Shown piece after piece: positions 37,899 to 45,804 of a stretch of DNA of 64,000 nt. The notes beneath the pieces are model-generated. The model saw only the letters and a list, made by a program, of their open reading frames with translations. It ran no database searches and was not told the origin of the DNA. Position 1 is the stretch's first letter, and the number at the start of each line of letters is the position of its first letter. A program made the translations under genes and the position numbers. Source of the stretch: Pseudomonas serbica (lineage in GTDB: Bacteria; Pseudomonadota; Gammaproteobacteria; Pseudomonadales; Pseudomonadaceae); NCBI RefSeq assembly GCF_028823535.1, contig NZ_JAQIYM010000003.1, positions 372,001-436,000 on the forward strand, given 5' to 3'.

Positions 37899-40091
37899 TT
37901 ACTGCTTGATTCGTTCCATGATGTCGCCGAAGTCATCAATGCTTTCCTTGACCCCTTCTACGCCGCCGGCCAGGAGCTTGACCACTTTGTCGAGCTCGGT
38001 ATCCAGGCTACCCAAGGTCTGTCTCAAGGTCCGATCCATGCCATCACCGAACTCTTTGAACCCGTTACCCAGCACACCACTGATGTTTTCCAGGTATTCA
38101 TACACTTCACGGTTAAGCGCCTGCATCCGCTCGCTTTGAACCTTCAGGTCCTGAAGATACTGGCTGCGACCGCTGGCCTCCCCTTGCGCACTTGCAACAA
38201 CGCCTTCGATGACCGCGAGAGTTTTCGCCAGCGCTTCACGATTGTTTCGATAGTCCGCGACCACGGTGTTCAGCTCACGTGATGCCTGTGCAAGCTCAGT
38301 ACCTGCGCCCTGGACTGTGCCCATCAGACCCGCAGTCGACTCACTGGCTCGCGCAACACTTTGTCCGGCGGTTTCGAACCGTTCAGCCGCCGCCCGCATC
38401 TTGTCCGCGCCTAGCTGCATGCTTTGCAAATGCTGCTCTGTTTGCGCACTCAATGCCCTGACGGTGTCCTGGGCAGACTTCTGTTGCTCAGACACTGTTT
38501 GCAGCAACGCCTTGACCTGTTCGTCCAGCCCGCCCACCAGGTCGCGGGTACCTTGATGCAGGTCGGCCTGCGCGGCACGGGTGGATTGATCCATCTGCTG
38601 TTGACCATGCTCCAGTTGCTTGAAGACTGCCGAGAGCTGCTCACCCAGTACCTCAACGGAGCCCGCAATTTTCGCCATGGTTTCCTGTTGACCCTGGCCG
38701 ATGTTCTGTTTGATCGATTCAACAAAAGCCTGGAGATTCTCAGCCATTGCCTGTTGGCGAGCCTCGCTTTGAGCAAACAACTTCTCCAATTGCTCGGCCA
38801 TTCGAGCACCTGCCCCCTCACCTTCGTTACCGATACGGGCAACTGAAGCCTGAAGATTGACGAGCATCTCGTTCATCCCCGCTTGCATGGCATTCTGTCC
38901 GGCCTGCATATCGGAGAGTAACTGGGCAATCATGGTCGAGCTGTTTTGGGTCGAGGACTCGCTAGCCGAACGCATATCTTGGATCAGCGTCGAAAAGCCT
39001 TGCTGCATCGACTGCATGGCGGCAACGGACTGACCCATCAGTTCGTGTAGACCGTTAAACTGTTGGCCGAACGTACCTTCCAGCTTGTTCATGAAGGCTA
39101 CTAGAACATCCTGAAGAAGGTTCTGTACTTGCCCTGACTGGTCGCCACTGGCGGCCTGAACCGCACCCGCGATAGCTTCAAGGGGGGATTTGAGACTGTT
39201 CTCAATCGCACTGCTTACCTGATCGGCCAACAACTGCCCAGAGTCACGGTAGGTCGTTGACAAGGTATCCGCCAATTTGAGGCTTTCGCGGACTTGGGTA
39301 TCAACGAGGTTCTGCAGCATTTCCCGCAGATCGGTTACCAGGCTGTCCTTGAGCTGACGGGTTTGCACGGAGCTTTCAGCACTCGAGCGCACAAGCTCCG
39401 CCAGATACTCTTCACCTACACCGCTGTCGAAAAGCCCGTCGATGGTTTCGTTGAACGTTTCAAGGAGCCTGTAGCATTGCCCTAGACGCCACTTCTCAGT
39501 GATCGTGACGGCGATAGAAGCCATGATTGAAATAAAGGAACCGATGAACGCAAACAACACGTCCTTGAGCAGCTTATCAACGCTGGCATTTACCTGTTCT
39601 GGGGTACTCGGATCAAAATGCTGAAGGCCTAACATCAAGCCGAAGAAGGTTCCGACAATGCCTATACCAGTCAAAATACCAGGTAGGTGTTTGTAAAACT
39701 CAGTCCCCAGCGGTGTATCAACCACACTTTGAGGGGAGAAAAAATGCGCGGCTCCGGCGGTGGCACGCGACCGAATAAGGACCTGCTCGCCTTCCTGAAA
39801 CTCAAACTGGTCGTGCAGCGTTTCAGCGTACTCGTGCCAGGAGTGCTCCAGCTTGCTTCCATTGAACAGTCGCTCCAATTCAGAGCGCCGCTGAGACGGG
39901 GCGAGCGCTTTTACACCCTGCACGCGTTGAGTCAGATTTTTCAGCTGACTGCTAAGTTTGAAGGACCTACAAAAATAACGGACAAAGTACCAAGCGCACA
40001 AAATGAAAACGAAGCCAACTACCGTTATTGGCGCGATCAGCTGCTCGGAGCTTGCTGCACCCCATAGATGCACCAGCGTCGATAAATCCAT
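37899..40091 (-). CDS. zorA: ZorA, MotA-like motor subunit of Zorya with a long cytoplasmic tail
   Basis: A 730-aa protein. An N-terminal hydrophobic helix at about residues 15-40 is followed by a cytosolic segment and two further helices, at about 132-155 (LTGIGIVGTFFGLMLGL) and 180-200 (FIGSFISIMASIAVTI), as in MotA. From about residue 235 to the end is a long heptad-rich coiled coil with many Gln, Ala and Ser, the Zorya tail that projects into the cytosol. I chose the ATG at 40091 with GGCGGAAAG upstream; a TTG 15 nt earlier is in frame. ZorA pentamers surround a ZorB dimer and relay phage detection to ZorC/ZorD. Confidence 0.92.
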   Translation of the reverse strand: MDLSTLVHLWGAASSEQLIAPITVVGFVFILCAWYFVRYFCRSFKLSSQLKNLTQRVQGVKALAPSQRRSELERLFNGSKLEHSWHEYAETLHDQFEFQEGEQVLIRSRATAGAAHFFSPQSVVDTPLGTEFYKHLPGILTGIGIVGTFFGLMLGLQHFDPSTPEQVNASVDKLLKDVLFAFIGSFISIMASIAVTITEKWRLGQCYRLLETFNETIDGLFDSGVGEEYLAELVRSSAESSVQTRQLKDSLVTDLREMLQNLVDTQVRESLKLADTLSTTYRDSGQLLADQVSSAIENSLKSPLEAIAGAVQAASGDQSGQVQNLLQDVLVAFMNKLEGTFGQQFNGLHELMGQSVAAMQSMQQGFSTLIQDMRSASESSTQNSSTMIAQLLSDMQAGQNAMQAGMNEMLVNLQASVARIGNEGEGAGARMAEQLEKLFAQSEARQQAMAENLQAFVESIKQNIGQGQQETMAKIAGSVEVLGEQLSAVFKQLEHGQQQMDQSTRAAQADLHQGTRDLVGGLDEQVKALLQTVSEQQKSAQDTVRALSAQTEQHLQSMQLGADKMRAAAERFETAGQSVARASESTAGLMGTVQGAGTELAQASRELNTVVADYRNNREALAKTLAVIEGVVASAQGEASGRSQYLQDLKVQSERMQALNREVYEYLENISGVLGNGFKEFGDGMDRTLRQTLGSLDTELDKVVKLLAGGVEGVKESIDDFGDIMERIKQ

Positions 40092-40581
40092 ACTTTCCGC
40101 CTTCAATTAAACAATTTTTTGATGTTCAGGACGCCTGCAGCACCCAGATTGATGCGTCAATCGCCAATCCCGCTGGCGATCGATGACAGCACCTTGCTCG
40201 GCACGCGATTTTCAGGGCGCAACAAATTCGGAATGGAAGGGCGGTAGTTTCACTACGGCTGATCAAGAACCTTCCGTGGACAAATGTTAGAAAATCATGT
40301 CCTTATGCCATCACCTTAGCCTGAGCCTTAACCTTCGTAAAGCTGGACACGATCAATGGGTCCCAGATCTAAGAGATCCGATAGGTTTATCGGGTGTGTG
40401 TTCTTCGACCACTGTACAGAGACACCAGATCCCTCGAGCCCCTCTGCGATTTGATCAGTGTCGAAAAATTTGATCCTGCCCAGCCAATTCGCGAACCATC
40501 AGAAGGCTGTCCAGCTCCGGTGCTGGTAAAGCCTGTTTGCACTCGAGAGGATGCTGCTTTGATTAGGGTGTAATTTCGCAA
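40092..40581. other. 490-nt gap upstream of zorA
   Basis: No supported gene. It must contain the zorA promoter. A 64-codon minus-strand frame is open at 40387-40581 but has no ribosome-binding site or family resemblance. The region leads into the short direct repeats and the tRNA/tmRNA-like fragment to the right, so part of it may be the end of an integrated element. Confidence 0.4.
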
Positions 40582-40602
40582 GGTATTCCAGTTGGTATTC
40601 CA
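40582..40602. repeat. Two 9-bp direct repeats next to the candidate attachment site
   Basis: GGTATTCCA occurs at 40582-40590 and again at 40594-40602, on the same strand with starts 12 bp apart. They lie about 55 bp from the tRNA-like 3' end. Short direct repeats at this spacing resemble arm-type binding sites of tyrosine integrases, but no integrase gene is in the window. Confidence 0.4.
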
Positions 40603-40655
40603 TCTAAAAATAAAAACCGATATTAATCATATAAGTCAATAAGATAACGGCTTGA

Positions 40656-40678
40656 TTCAGATTACCCCGGCCCCACCA
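40656..40678 (+). other. tRNA/tmRNA 3'-end-like fragment, candidate att site
   Basis: TTCAGATTACCCCGG followed by CCCCACCA looks like a T-loop/acceptor half of a tRNA or tmRNA ending in CCA. The seven bases CGGCCCC before ACCA are complementary to GGGGCCG, the 5' end I recall for Pseudomonas ssrA. No matching 5' half is present upstream, so it is not a functional RNA gene. Integrated islands leave such fragments as attL or attR. A strong terminator follows 14 nt later, as is usual behind such genes. Confidence 0.45.
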
Positions 40679-40691
40679 AATACGAAGCAAG

Positions 40692-40720
40692 ACAAAACCC
40701 GCCCAGTGCGGGTTTTGTTG
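40692..40720 (+). terminator. Intrinsic terminator
   Basis: ACAAAACCCGC-ccagt-GCGGGTTTTGT is a perfect 11-bp stem with a 5-nt loop (40692-40718). It is flanked by A- and T-rich arms and works in principle in both directions. It follows the tRNA/tmRNA-like fragment and lies before the end of the leftward aph-like gene. Confidence 0.7.
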
Positions 40721-40761
40721 CATCTGGGGTTCGGTAAACCAAGGCTCACACGCCCCCTGCA

Positions 40762-40786
40762 GGGAGCGGGCTTGCCCGCGAAGAGG
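40762..40786. repeat. Single Pseudomonas REP element
   Basis: AGGGAGCGGGCTTGCCCGCG plus AAGAG matches the REP core of fluorescent pseudomonads. It lies 11 nt from the 3' end of the aph-like gene, and no partner in inverted orientation is nearby. Confidence 0.75.
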
Positions 40787-40796
40787 CCAGCCAGGC

Positions 40797-41567
40797 TCAG
40801 TAGAACTCGTCCAGCAAACAGTAAAACGCGATGCGTCGCTGATCCGGTTCCACACCATAGGCACGAAAAAAGGGCGCTACCCATGCCTGCCCAAGATTGC
40901 GCGCTATGCTTCGGGCGGCCAGCGCAAGGTCTTGATAGATATCACTGATGCCTAGCCGACCGCAGTCGATGTAGCCGGTAAAGCGGCCGCCTTCGATCAT
41001 GAAATTCGGCAGGCACGCATCGCCGTGGGTGACCGCCAGATCACAGGTTTCAGGGAGCGTCGACAGCAGCTCTGCGAAAACATCCTCAGCGGTCCGCCCC
41101 TTCCGCTCATCGTCAAAGTCTGCCTCGTCAACGAGCCCGGCACTCACTCGGCTCCGGGCGGTCTCTATGCGCAGCTCCGGCGAGTGGTCAAAGGGACATG
41201 TCTCAATTGACACCTGGTGCAGGGTACGCAGCGCCATCGCCAGGATGCTGATCACTTGAGGTGCAGACAAATCGTTGGCACTGGCCAGGTCATGTCCGGG
41301 GACGGCACTCATGAGTAACCAATGGCGATCGTTCTCTGTTGTGGCATCAAGAACTGTTGGCCCAGGCAGATCAAGCCGGTTCATCCAACGCAGACGCTCA
41401 ATCTCTTGCGGCAGTTCGCTGTGCGCGCCAATGGGCTCGGACTTCAGGAACAGGTGTTCGCCGTTGATGCAGCAGATGCGAGAAACCTCGGCGCCAGACT
41501 CTCCGATAGTTTGTCGTTCGATGGGTGCTGCACTGAATATCTGGGCCCATTGGGCAGGAATGTACAT
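40797..41567 (-). CDS. Aminoglycoside 3'-phosphotransferase-like protein (APH(3') family)
   Basis: A 256-aa kinase-fold phosphotransferase. The ATP-lobe Lys is in EHLFLKSEPIG, and the APH motifs are VTHGDACLPNF (catalytic Asp and metal Asn) and GYIDCGRLGISDIYQDLAL (the IDxGxxGxxDxxxDL pattern). It is close in layout to chromosomal APH(3')-II-type enzymes of pseudomonads, which phosphorylate the 3'-OH of kanamycin/neomycin. Actual drug activity is not certain, because chromosomal homologues can have other substrates or low expression. It lies directly beyond the candidate island border and is divergent from the lysozyme-inhibitor-like gene. Confidence 0.85.
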   Translation of the reverse strand: MYIPAQWAQIFSAAPIERQTIGESGAEVSRICCINGEHLFLKSEPIGAHSELPQEIERLRWMNRLDLPGPTVLDATTENDRHWLLMSAVPGHDLASANDLSAPQVISILAMALRTLHQVSIETCPFDHSPELRIETARSRVSAGLVDEADFDDERKGRTAEDVFAELLSTLPETCDLAVTHGDACLPNFMIEGGRFTGYIDCGRLGISDIYQDLALAARSIARNLGQAWVAPFFRAYGVEPDQRRIAFYCLLDEFY

Positions 41568-41651
41568 ACTCTGACTGACTCAAATGTTGGCGGATTCTCG
41601 GCCGAGCGAACTTGCCTTGGCATTCAACAGCAGCATTCAGGAATGCAGAAC

Positions 41652-42569
41652 ATGACTACCCGGATTCTCGCCCTCCTAGCGGCAATGGTTTGCCTGTCGG
41701 CACAGGCCGCCAGCGAAGTCGCCCCTCGGGTCGAGCATGTCTCTTTCAAGAACGGAGCTGACAGCATCAGGATCTCCGACTCGATCAAGGGCCGGCTGAC
41801 CGCCGAGTACCGCCTGCGCGCGAAGGCGGGCCAGATGCTGACGGTCGACCTCAAGCCTTCCACTGCTTCAGCCTATTTCAATATCACTGCCAAAGGCGAG
41901 GAATACGCGCTGTTCAATGGCTCGATCATGGGCAATCACTTCCTCGGACCGCTGCCCGCCGATGGCGACTACATTGTCCAGGTGTACCTCATGCGCAACG
42001 CTGCGCGGCGCAACGAGGTGGCGAACTACAGTCTCTCGTTGAACCTCGGCGCTACAGAGGCCTATAGCCGACCATTCGACCAGACGCTCGAACTGCAAGG
42101 CATCGCTTTTCATGTGACGCAGGCATCGGTCGATGGCCGTCGGGAGCTGCGTATCTCTCCGCGAGGGCTGGAAATTGATAACTCAGCCATGACTCACCCC
42201 CTGACGGGCGACATTGCCCGGGCGGAGGTCGGGGACCTTGATCGGGATGGCTCACCGGAAATCTATGTCTTCATCAGGTCACCGGGACGCGGACTGCCTG
42301 GCGAGCTCGTCGCCTACGCCGCGAACCGAAAAAAATCCCTCAGTGCGATCTATCTGCCACCCGTCAGCGAAGACCCGAAGATCGCCGAGGGGTATCGGGG
42401 CGAGGACGAGTTTGCCGTGGTGGAAAACACTTTGGTCCAGCGCTTTGCGCTGTATGACAGCGCGAAGGCCTCGGCGGGGCGGACCGGGAAAATGCGTGAG
42501 ATTCAGTACCGGTTGATGCCTGGGGAGGCGGGATGGATTTTGCGCAGGCAAAAGGTGATGGAGTATTGA
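41652..42569 (+). CDS. Secreted putative lysozyme inhibitor (PliG-like N-terminus, PliI-like C-terminus)
   Basis: A 305-aa exported protein. I chose the ATG at 41652 because AGGA lies 9 nt upstream; the open frame extends further left without a better start. Residues 1-20 are a signal peptide ending AQA-A. Residues about 25-145 resemble PliG, the inhibitor of goose-type lysozyme (KGRLTAEYRLRAKAGQ and GDYIVQVYLMRNAARR). Residues about 180-305 resemble PliI-type inhibitors (GDLDRDGSPEIYVF, SLSAIYLPP, GEAGWILR). Such periplasmic proteins protect peptidoglycan against animal lysozymes. The assignment of both halves is from memory of the families. Confidence 0.6.
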   Translation: MTTRILALLAAMVCLSAQAASEVAPRVEHVSFKNGADSIRISDSIKGRLTAEYRLRAKAGQMLTVDLKPSTASAYFNITAKGEEYALFNGSIMGNHFLGPLPADGDYIVQVYLMRNAARRNEVANYSLSLNLGATEAYSRPFDQTLELQGIAFHVTQASVDGRRELRISPRGLEIDNSAMTHPLTGDIARAEVGDLDRDGSPEIYVFIRSPGRGLPGELVAYAANRKKSLSAIYLPPVSEDPKIAEGYRGEDEFAVVENTLVQRFALYDSAKASAGRTGKMREIQYRLMPGEAGWILRRQKVMEY

Positions 42570-42653
42570 GCCATTTTTGGCGCGCGGAAAAAAACACATC
42601 CCCCTTCTACACTCAACCGCACACCCTCTCGCTCCCCCGCCAAAAGAGCCCCC

Positions 42654-44060
42654 ATGACCGCACTCAAAGACCGCCTCAAGCAAGGCAAGGATGCGCGCAA
42701 GAAGTGTCCGCGCAATCAGCAGGCTGCACTGGGCAAAGCCCATCGCGATCCGATTCCGCTGATCAAGGCGTCGAGTGAGGGTCGCATCCAATCGCTGGTC
42801 GAATTGCGTTATGGCCGCATGCTGGAGTCGTCTTTCAGTTTCTTTCGCGGCAATGCGCTGCTGCAGGCGCACGACCTGGCCGGGACGCCGGACATGGGGC
42901 TGGTTGCGCCGATCTGTGGCGACTGTCACCTGAAGAATTTTGGCGGTTTTGCCACCCCCGAGCGCAATCTGCTGTTCAGCGTCAATGACTTCGACCAGGT
43001 TCATCCCGGGCCCTGGGAATGGGACTTGAAGCGGCTGGTGGCAAGTTTCCTCGTGGCTGCCCGTGACTTGCGCCATGGCAGTACCGTGGAAGAAACAGTC
43101 TGCCACCAGCTGGTGGGCGCCTATCAGCAAACGATGCTCGAATGCGCCGAACAAAGCGCGCTGGACACCTGGTACGAGTCCATCACTTACAACGACTTAC
43201 ACGCACAGGCGAGCGAAAACACCCTGGAGCATGTGCAACGGGCGATACAGAAAGCCGAGCGTCGTACCCATGCGCAACTGCTGCCGAAAATCAGCGAACG
43301 GGACACACAAGGTCGCCTGATCATTCGCGACGACCTGCCGGAAATTTTCCACCTGCACAACCACACCACCTTGCTGGATGCCGACGATGACTGGCTGCGC
43401 CTCTCGGACTGGCGCCCGCTGTATGACACCTTCCTGCGCGACTACCGCGGCACGCTGCAAACCGACCGCCGCGAACTGCTGTCGCGCTTCGAGGTGCAGG
43501 ACATGGCGTTCAAAGTGGCAGGTGTCGGCAGTGTCGGTACGCGTTGCCTGGTGGCGCTGCTGACCGACGAGCAGCAATTCCCGTTGTTCCTGCAATTCAA
43601 GGAAGCGCGACGCTCAGTACTCGCAGGCTACGTGAAGGCCAAGTCGCGGGCCAGGCATGAGGGTCAGCGCGTGGTTGACGGCCAACGCCTGATGCAATCG
43701 GCCAGCGACCTGTTCCTTGGCTGGACCACCGGCCCCAACGGACGTCACTTCTACGTGCGGCAGTTACGCGACATGAAGATCTCGGCCGAACTCGAGACCT
43801 TCGACGCAGAAGCGTTCGCAGCCTACGCACAACTGTGTGGCCGCGCCCTCGCCCGTGCGCACGCCAAGGCTTCAGGGCGCGCCGCGTACATCAGCGGCTA
43901 CATCGGCAAGAGCGAGGCCCTGGCCGATGCGCTCTATCAGTATGCCCAGGGCTATGCAGAACAGAATGAGCGCGACTTCGAACGCTTCCAGCAAGCGTGT
44001 CGCAAGGGCAAATTGCGCGCGCGCTCGGAAGAGGATTTTGCCGCGGATCATTTGCCTTAG
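42654..44060 (+). CDS. DUF2252 family protein
   Basis: A 468-aa protein with the DUF2252 hallmarks: MLESSFSFFRGNALL near residue 60, ICGDCHLKNFGG near 85, VNDFDQVHPGPWEWDLKRL near 105, and VAGVGSVGTRC near 290. The GDCHxxNFG and DFD motifs resemble those of protein-kinase/aminoglycoside-phosphotransferase-like folds, so an ATP-dependent phosphotransferase is plausible. No substrate is known to me. The ATG at 42654 has only a weak upstream purine stretch. A T-tailed terminator lies about 100 nt downstream. Confidence 0.88.
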   Translation: MTALKDRLKQGKDARKKCPRNQQAALGKAHRDPIPLIKASSEGRIQSLVELRYGRMLESSFSFFRGNALLQAHDLAGTPDMGLVAPICGDCHLKNFGGFATPERNLLFSVNDFDQVHPGPWEWDLKRLVASFLVAARDLRHGSTVEETVCHQLVGAYQQTMLECAEQSALDTWYESITYNDLHAQASENTLEHVQRAIQKAERRTHAQLLPKISERDTQGRLIIRDDLPEIFHLHNHTTLLDADDDWLRLSDWRPLYDTFLRDYRGTLQTDRRELLSRFEVQDMAFKVAGVGSVGTRCLVALLTDEQQFPLFLQFKEARRSVLAGYVKAKSRARHEGQRVVDGQRLMQSASDLFLGWTTGPNGRHFYVRQLRDMKISAELETFDAEAFAAYAQLCGRALARAHAKASGRAAYISGYIGKSEALADALYQYAQGYAEQNERDFERFQQACRKGKLRARSEEDFAADHLP

Positions 44061-44162
44061 ACACGGTGGCATGCGCCACGGGAACCACATGAACTTTTAT
44101 TCACCCTGCGTTCAGGCAACTCGCTGTACATTTGCCCTCGCTCATTCAAGAAACTACGGTTT

Positions 44163-44188
44163 GCCCGCCCTCCCGCGGGCTTTTTTTT
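44163..44188 (+). terminator. Intrinsic terminator after the DUF2252 gene
   Basis: GCCCGC-cctccc-GCGGGC followed by eight T's. The 6-bp GC stem with a T-tail on the plus strand fits termination of the DUF2252 transcript. Confidence 0.8.
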
Positions 44189-44300
44189 GTCTTGAGAAAT
44201 GTCCTACCCTGGCGCAGATCCCGGAGAAAAATCCCACAGGTCTTTCAGGTTGTGGCTCGGAAGGGGGCTTATTAATCTTTTGTCGTCACTGACCACTCAG

Positions 44301-44520
44301 TGATCGGGTGTGAGAACCCGGCAAGTAATAGCCATGCACTACCAGTATCCGCATAATTGCCGGCAGCTTGTCCGCTGCCTGTAGATGCGTAATGGCGGCT
44401 GTGTGCGGGCAGACTTTTGTCTGACCGGGTGGCTATGACCGGATTCTCACCTCGCACATAGCTGCCACCTCTTTGCTGTGTGAGAACGGCAAGTACTGGC
44501 ACCCACGCAAGAGGTCAATC
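44301..44520 (+). promoter_or_regulatory. Structured leader with repeats upstream of the DUF6124-like gene
   Basis: TGTGAGAAC-CCGGCAAGTA (44309-44327) recurs almost exactly as TGTGAGAAC-GGCAAGTA (44479-44495). The inverted form CCGGATTCTCAC (44439-44450) pairs with GTGAGAACCCGG (44310-44321), closing a 117-nt loop. Inside are CAGAC-tttt-GTCTG (44410-44423) and a GCAGC...GCTGC hairpin. A minus-strand 76-codon frame across it is probably an artefact of this conserved sequence. I recall similar blocks before DUF3077/DUF6124-type genes in other pseudomonads, which suggests a cis-acting RNA or a repeat family carried with the gene. AGAGG for the gene lies at its right end. Confidence 0.5.
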
Positions 44521-44523
44521 ATC

Positions 44524-44790
44524 TTGGATAAGCAAACCCCCGATCCCCCCTTCGAAACCACCAAGCCCTACCGCCCCAGCCCCTTCTTCACGATCCTCCC
44601 CGACATCAACTCCGAAAGCCTCCTCGCCCACGCCTGCGAGTCACTGGCTTCAGCCAGCGTCATGCTCAATGATTTCACCACTTACCTCACAGGCCCCCAA
44701 CGCAACACCGCACTGGGGATTGCGCAGATCGTCATGCTGGCGGAGCTGGCTGTGAACAGGGCGCTGGATAATGTCGATCCGCAGGGCTAG
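44524..44790 (+). CDS. DUF6124/DUF3077-like small protein (88 aa)
   Basis: An 88-aa protein with a Pro-rich N-terminus (DKQTPDPPFETTKPY) and a conserved helical C-terminus (SLASASVMLNDF, then ALGIAQIVMLAELAVNRALDNV). This family is common and multi-copy in Pseudomonas; its function is unknown. The start is TTG at 44524 with AGAGG about 9 nt upstream; the upstream extension crosses the repeat-bearing leader and is unlikely. A non-ATG start plus a structured leader suggests tight translational control. Confidence 0.75.
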   Translation: MDKQTPDPPFETTKPYRPSPFFTILPDINSESLLAHACESLASASVMLNDFTTYLTGPQRNTALGIAQIVMLAELAVNRALDNVDPQG

Positions 44791-44812
44791 GAAAGTAGAC
44801 CGCGTTATCGTT

Positions 44813-44909
44813 CTTCGCGAGCAAGCCCGCTCCCACATTTAGTCTGCGGCGTATGCAAATACTGCGGCCACCGAAAGACTATTGTGGGAGCGGGCTTGCT
44901 CGCGAAAGC
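44813..44909. repeat. REP pair in inverted orientation (REPIN-like)
   Basis: CTTCGCGAGCAAGCCCGCTC (44813 on) and its inverse AGCGGGCTTGCTCGCGAA (to 44907) flank a 46-nt spacer between the convergent DUF6124-like and PAP2 genes. Two REP cores in opposite orientation form a long hairpin, the unit called REPIN, which spreads through RAYT transposases acting in trans. Confidence 0.85.
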
Positions 44910-44940
44910 AATTTGCCAGGCAACAAAAAAACAGAACATC

Positions 44941-45804
44941 TCACTCAAATTGCGGGCTACGCTCAACCCGCAATTTGCGACAATCCTTTTGCAGCACCGG
45001 CATCTCCAGCCGAGCGCGCCCGTAAAACGCCAGCGCCGTCAGCAAACACGCCAGCCACACGAAGATCCCGGCCCAGAAGGTGTGGGACATGTAGTGCCAG
45101 CCCTGCACCACCCGCGTCGTGCCATAGATGAACCCCAGGGCCAGCGAGCCATACATGAGCGCCTTGGCATAGCGCCAGCGGTAACGGCGGGCAACAAAGT
45201 ACAGCGCGAGCATGGTGAAACCACCGGAGGCATGCCCACCCGGCCAGCAGCGACCGTCACCGGCGACTTTCAGTAAATCGAAATTCTCGTACCACTCCTT
45301 GTGCTCGATCTTCCCACCGTACTGGGTGGTCTCGATCGGGCAATACACACTGGTATGGCCCTTGAGGTAGTGAATTACCCCGGTGCTGATGGAGAACGCA
45401 AACACCACGTAGAGGAAATCCCGACGATGTCGGGTGGCAAAGCGCAGTACCGGGGCGACTTTGATCTTTTCCAGGAAGGCGATGATTTTCGCGTGTTTTT
45501 CCGCCTTCAGGCGTGGCCAGAGAAACGACAGCAAGGCACCGATGATAGCGATCTCGCCGGTCCAGTTCGGAATGATCCGCGCCCATTTATGGGTGATTTT
45601 TTCGAACAGGTGCACATGGTCCAGCGGGAACGTCTGCGTCACCGGGTCAAAGAAAAGATTGTTGAAGGCGATGTCGATCCGGGTCAGATCGAACATCAGG
45701 AACACCACGACCGCGCAGGCCAGTGGGATACCGAAGTTCAGCCAGTAAAAACGCGAGCGGGAAGCCATCTGCATCGTGTGTCCTGATTCAGGGAGTAGAT
45801 TCAT
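44941..45804 (-). CDS. PAP2-family membrane phosphatase
   Basis: A 287-aa multi-pass membrane protein with about six hydrophobic helices. The PAP2 active-site motifs are KGHTSVYCP (motif 1 region), WPGGHASGGF (motif 2, catalytic His) and TRVVQGWHYMSHTFWAG (motif 3, Arg and nucleophilic His). Such enzymes hydrolyse lipid phosphates, e.g. phosphatidic acid or lipid A/undecaprenyl phosphates, on the periplasmic side. It begins within the stop of the histidine-phosphatase gene (TCAT overlap), so the two are co-translated. An internal ATG (MQMAS) is an alternative start. Confidence 0.85.
   Translation of the reverse strand: MNLLPESGHTMQMASRSRFYWLNFGIPLACAVVVFLMFDLTRIDIAFNNLFFDPVTQTFPLDHVHLFEKITHKWARIIPNWTGEIAIIGALLSFLWPRLKAEKHAKIIAFLEKIKVAPVLRFATRHRRDFLYVVFAFSISTGVIHYLKGHTSVYCPIETTQYGGKIEHKEWYENFDLLKVAGDGRCWPGGHASGGFTMLALYFVARRYRWRYAKALMYGSLALGFIYGTTRVVQGWHYMSHTFWAGIFVWLACLLTALAFYGRARLEMPVLQKDCRKLRVERSPQFE

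Noticed and set aside
40656..40678. Intact tRNA gene at the CCA-ended fragment
   Set aside because: No matching 5' acceptor strand, D-arm or anticodon arm upstream; only the 3' end is present.
44272..44502. 76-codon minus-strand frame over the structured leader
   Set aside because: It tracks the repeat block seen before DUF6124-type genes and looks like an annotation artefact of that conserved sequence.
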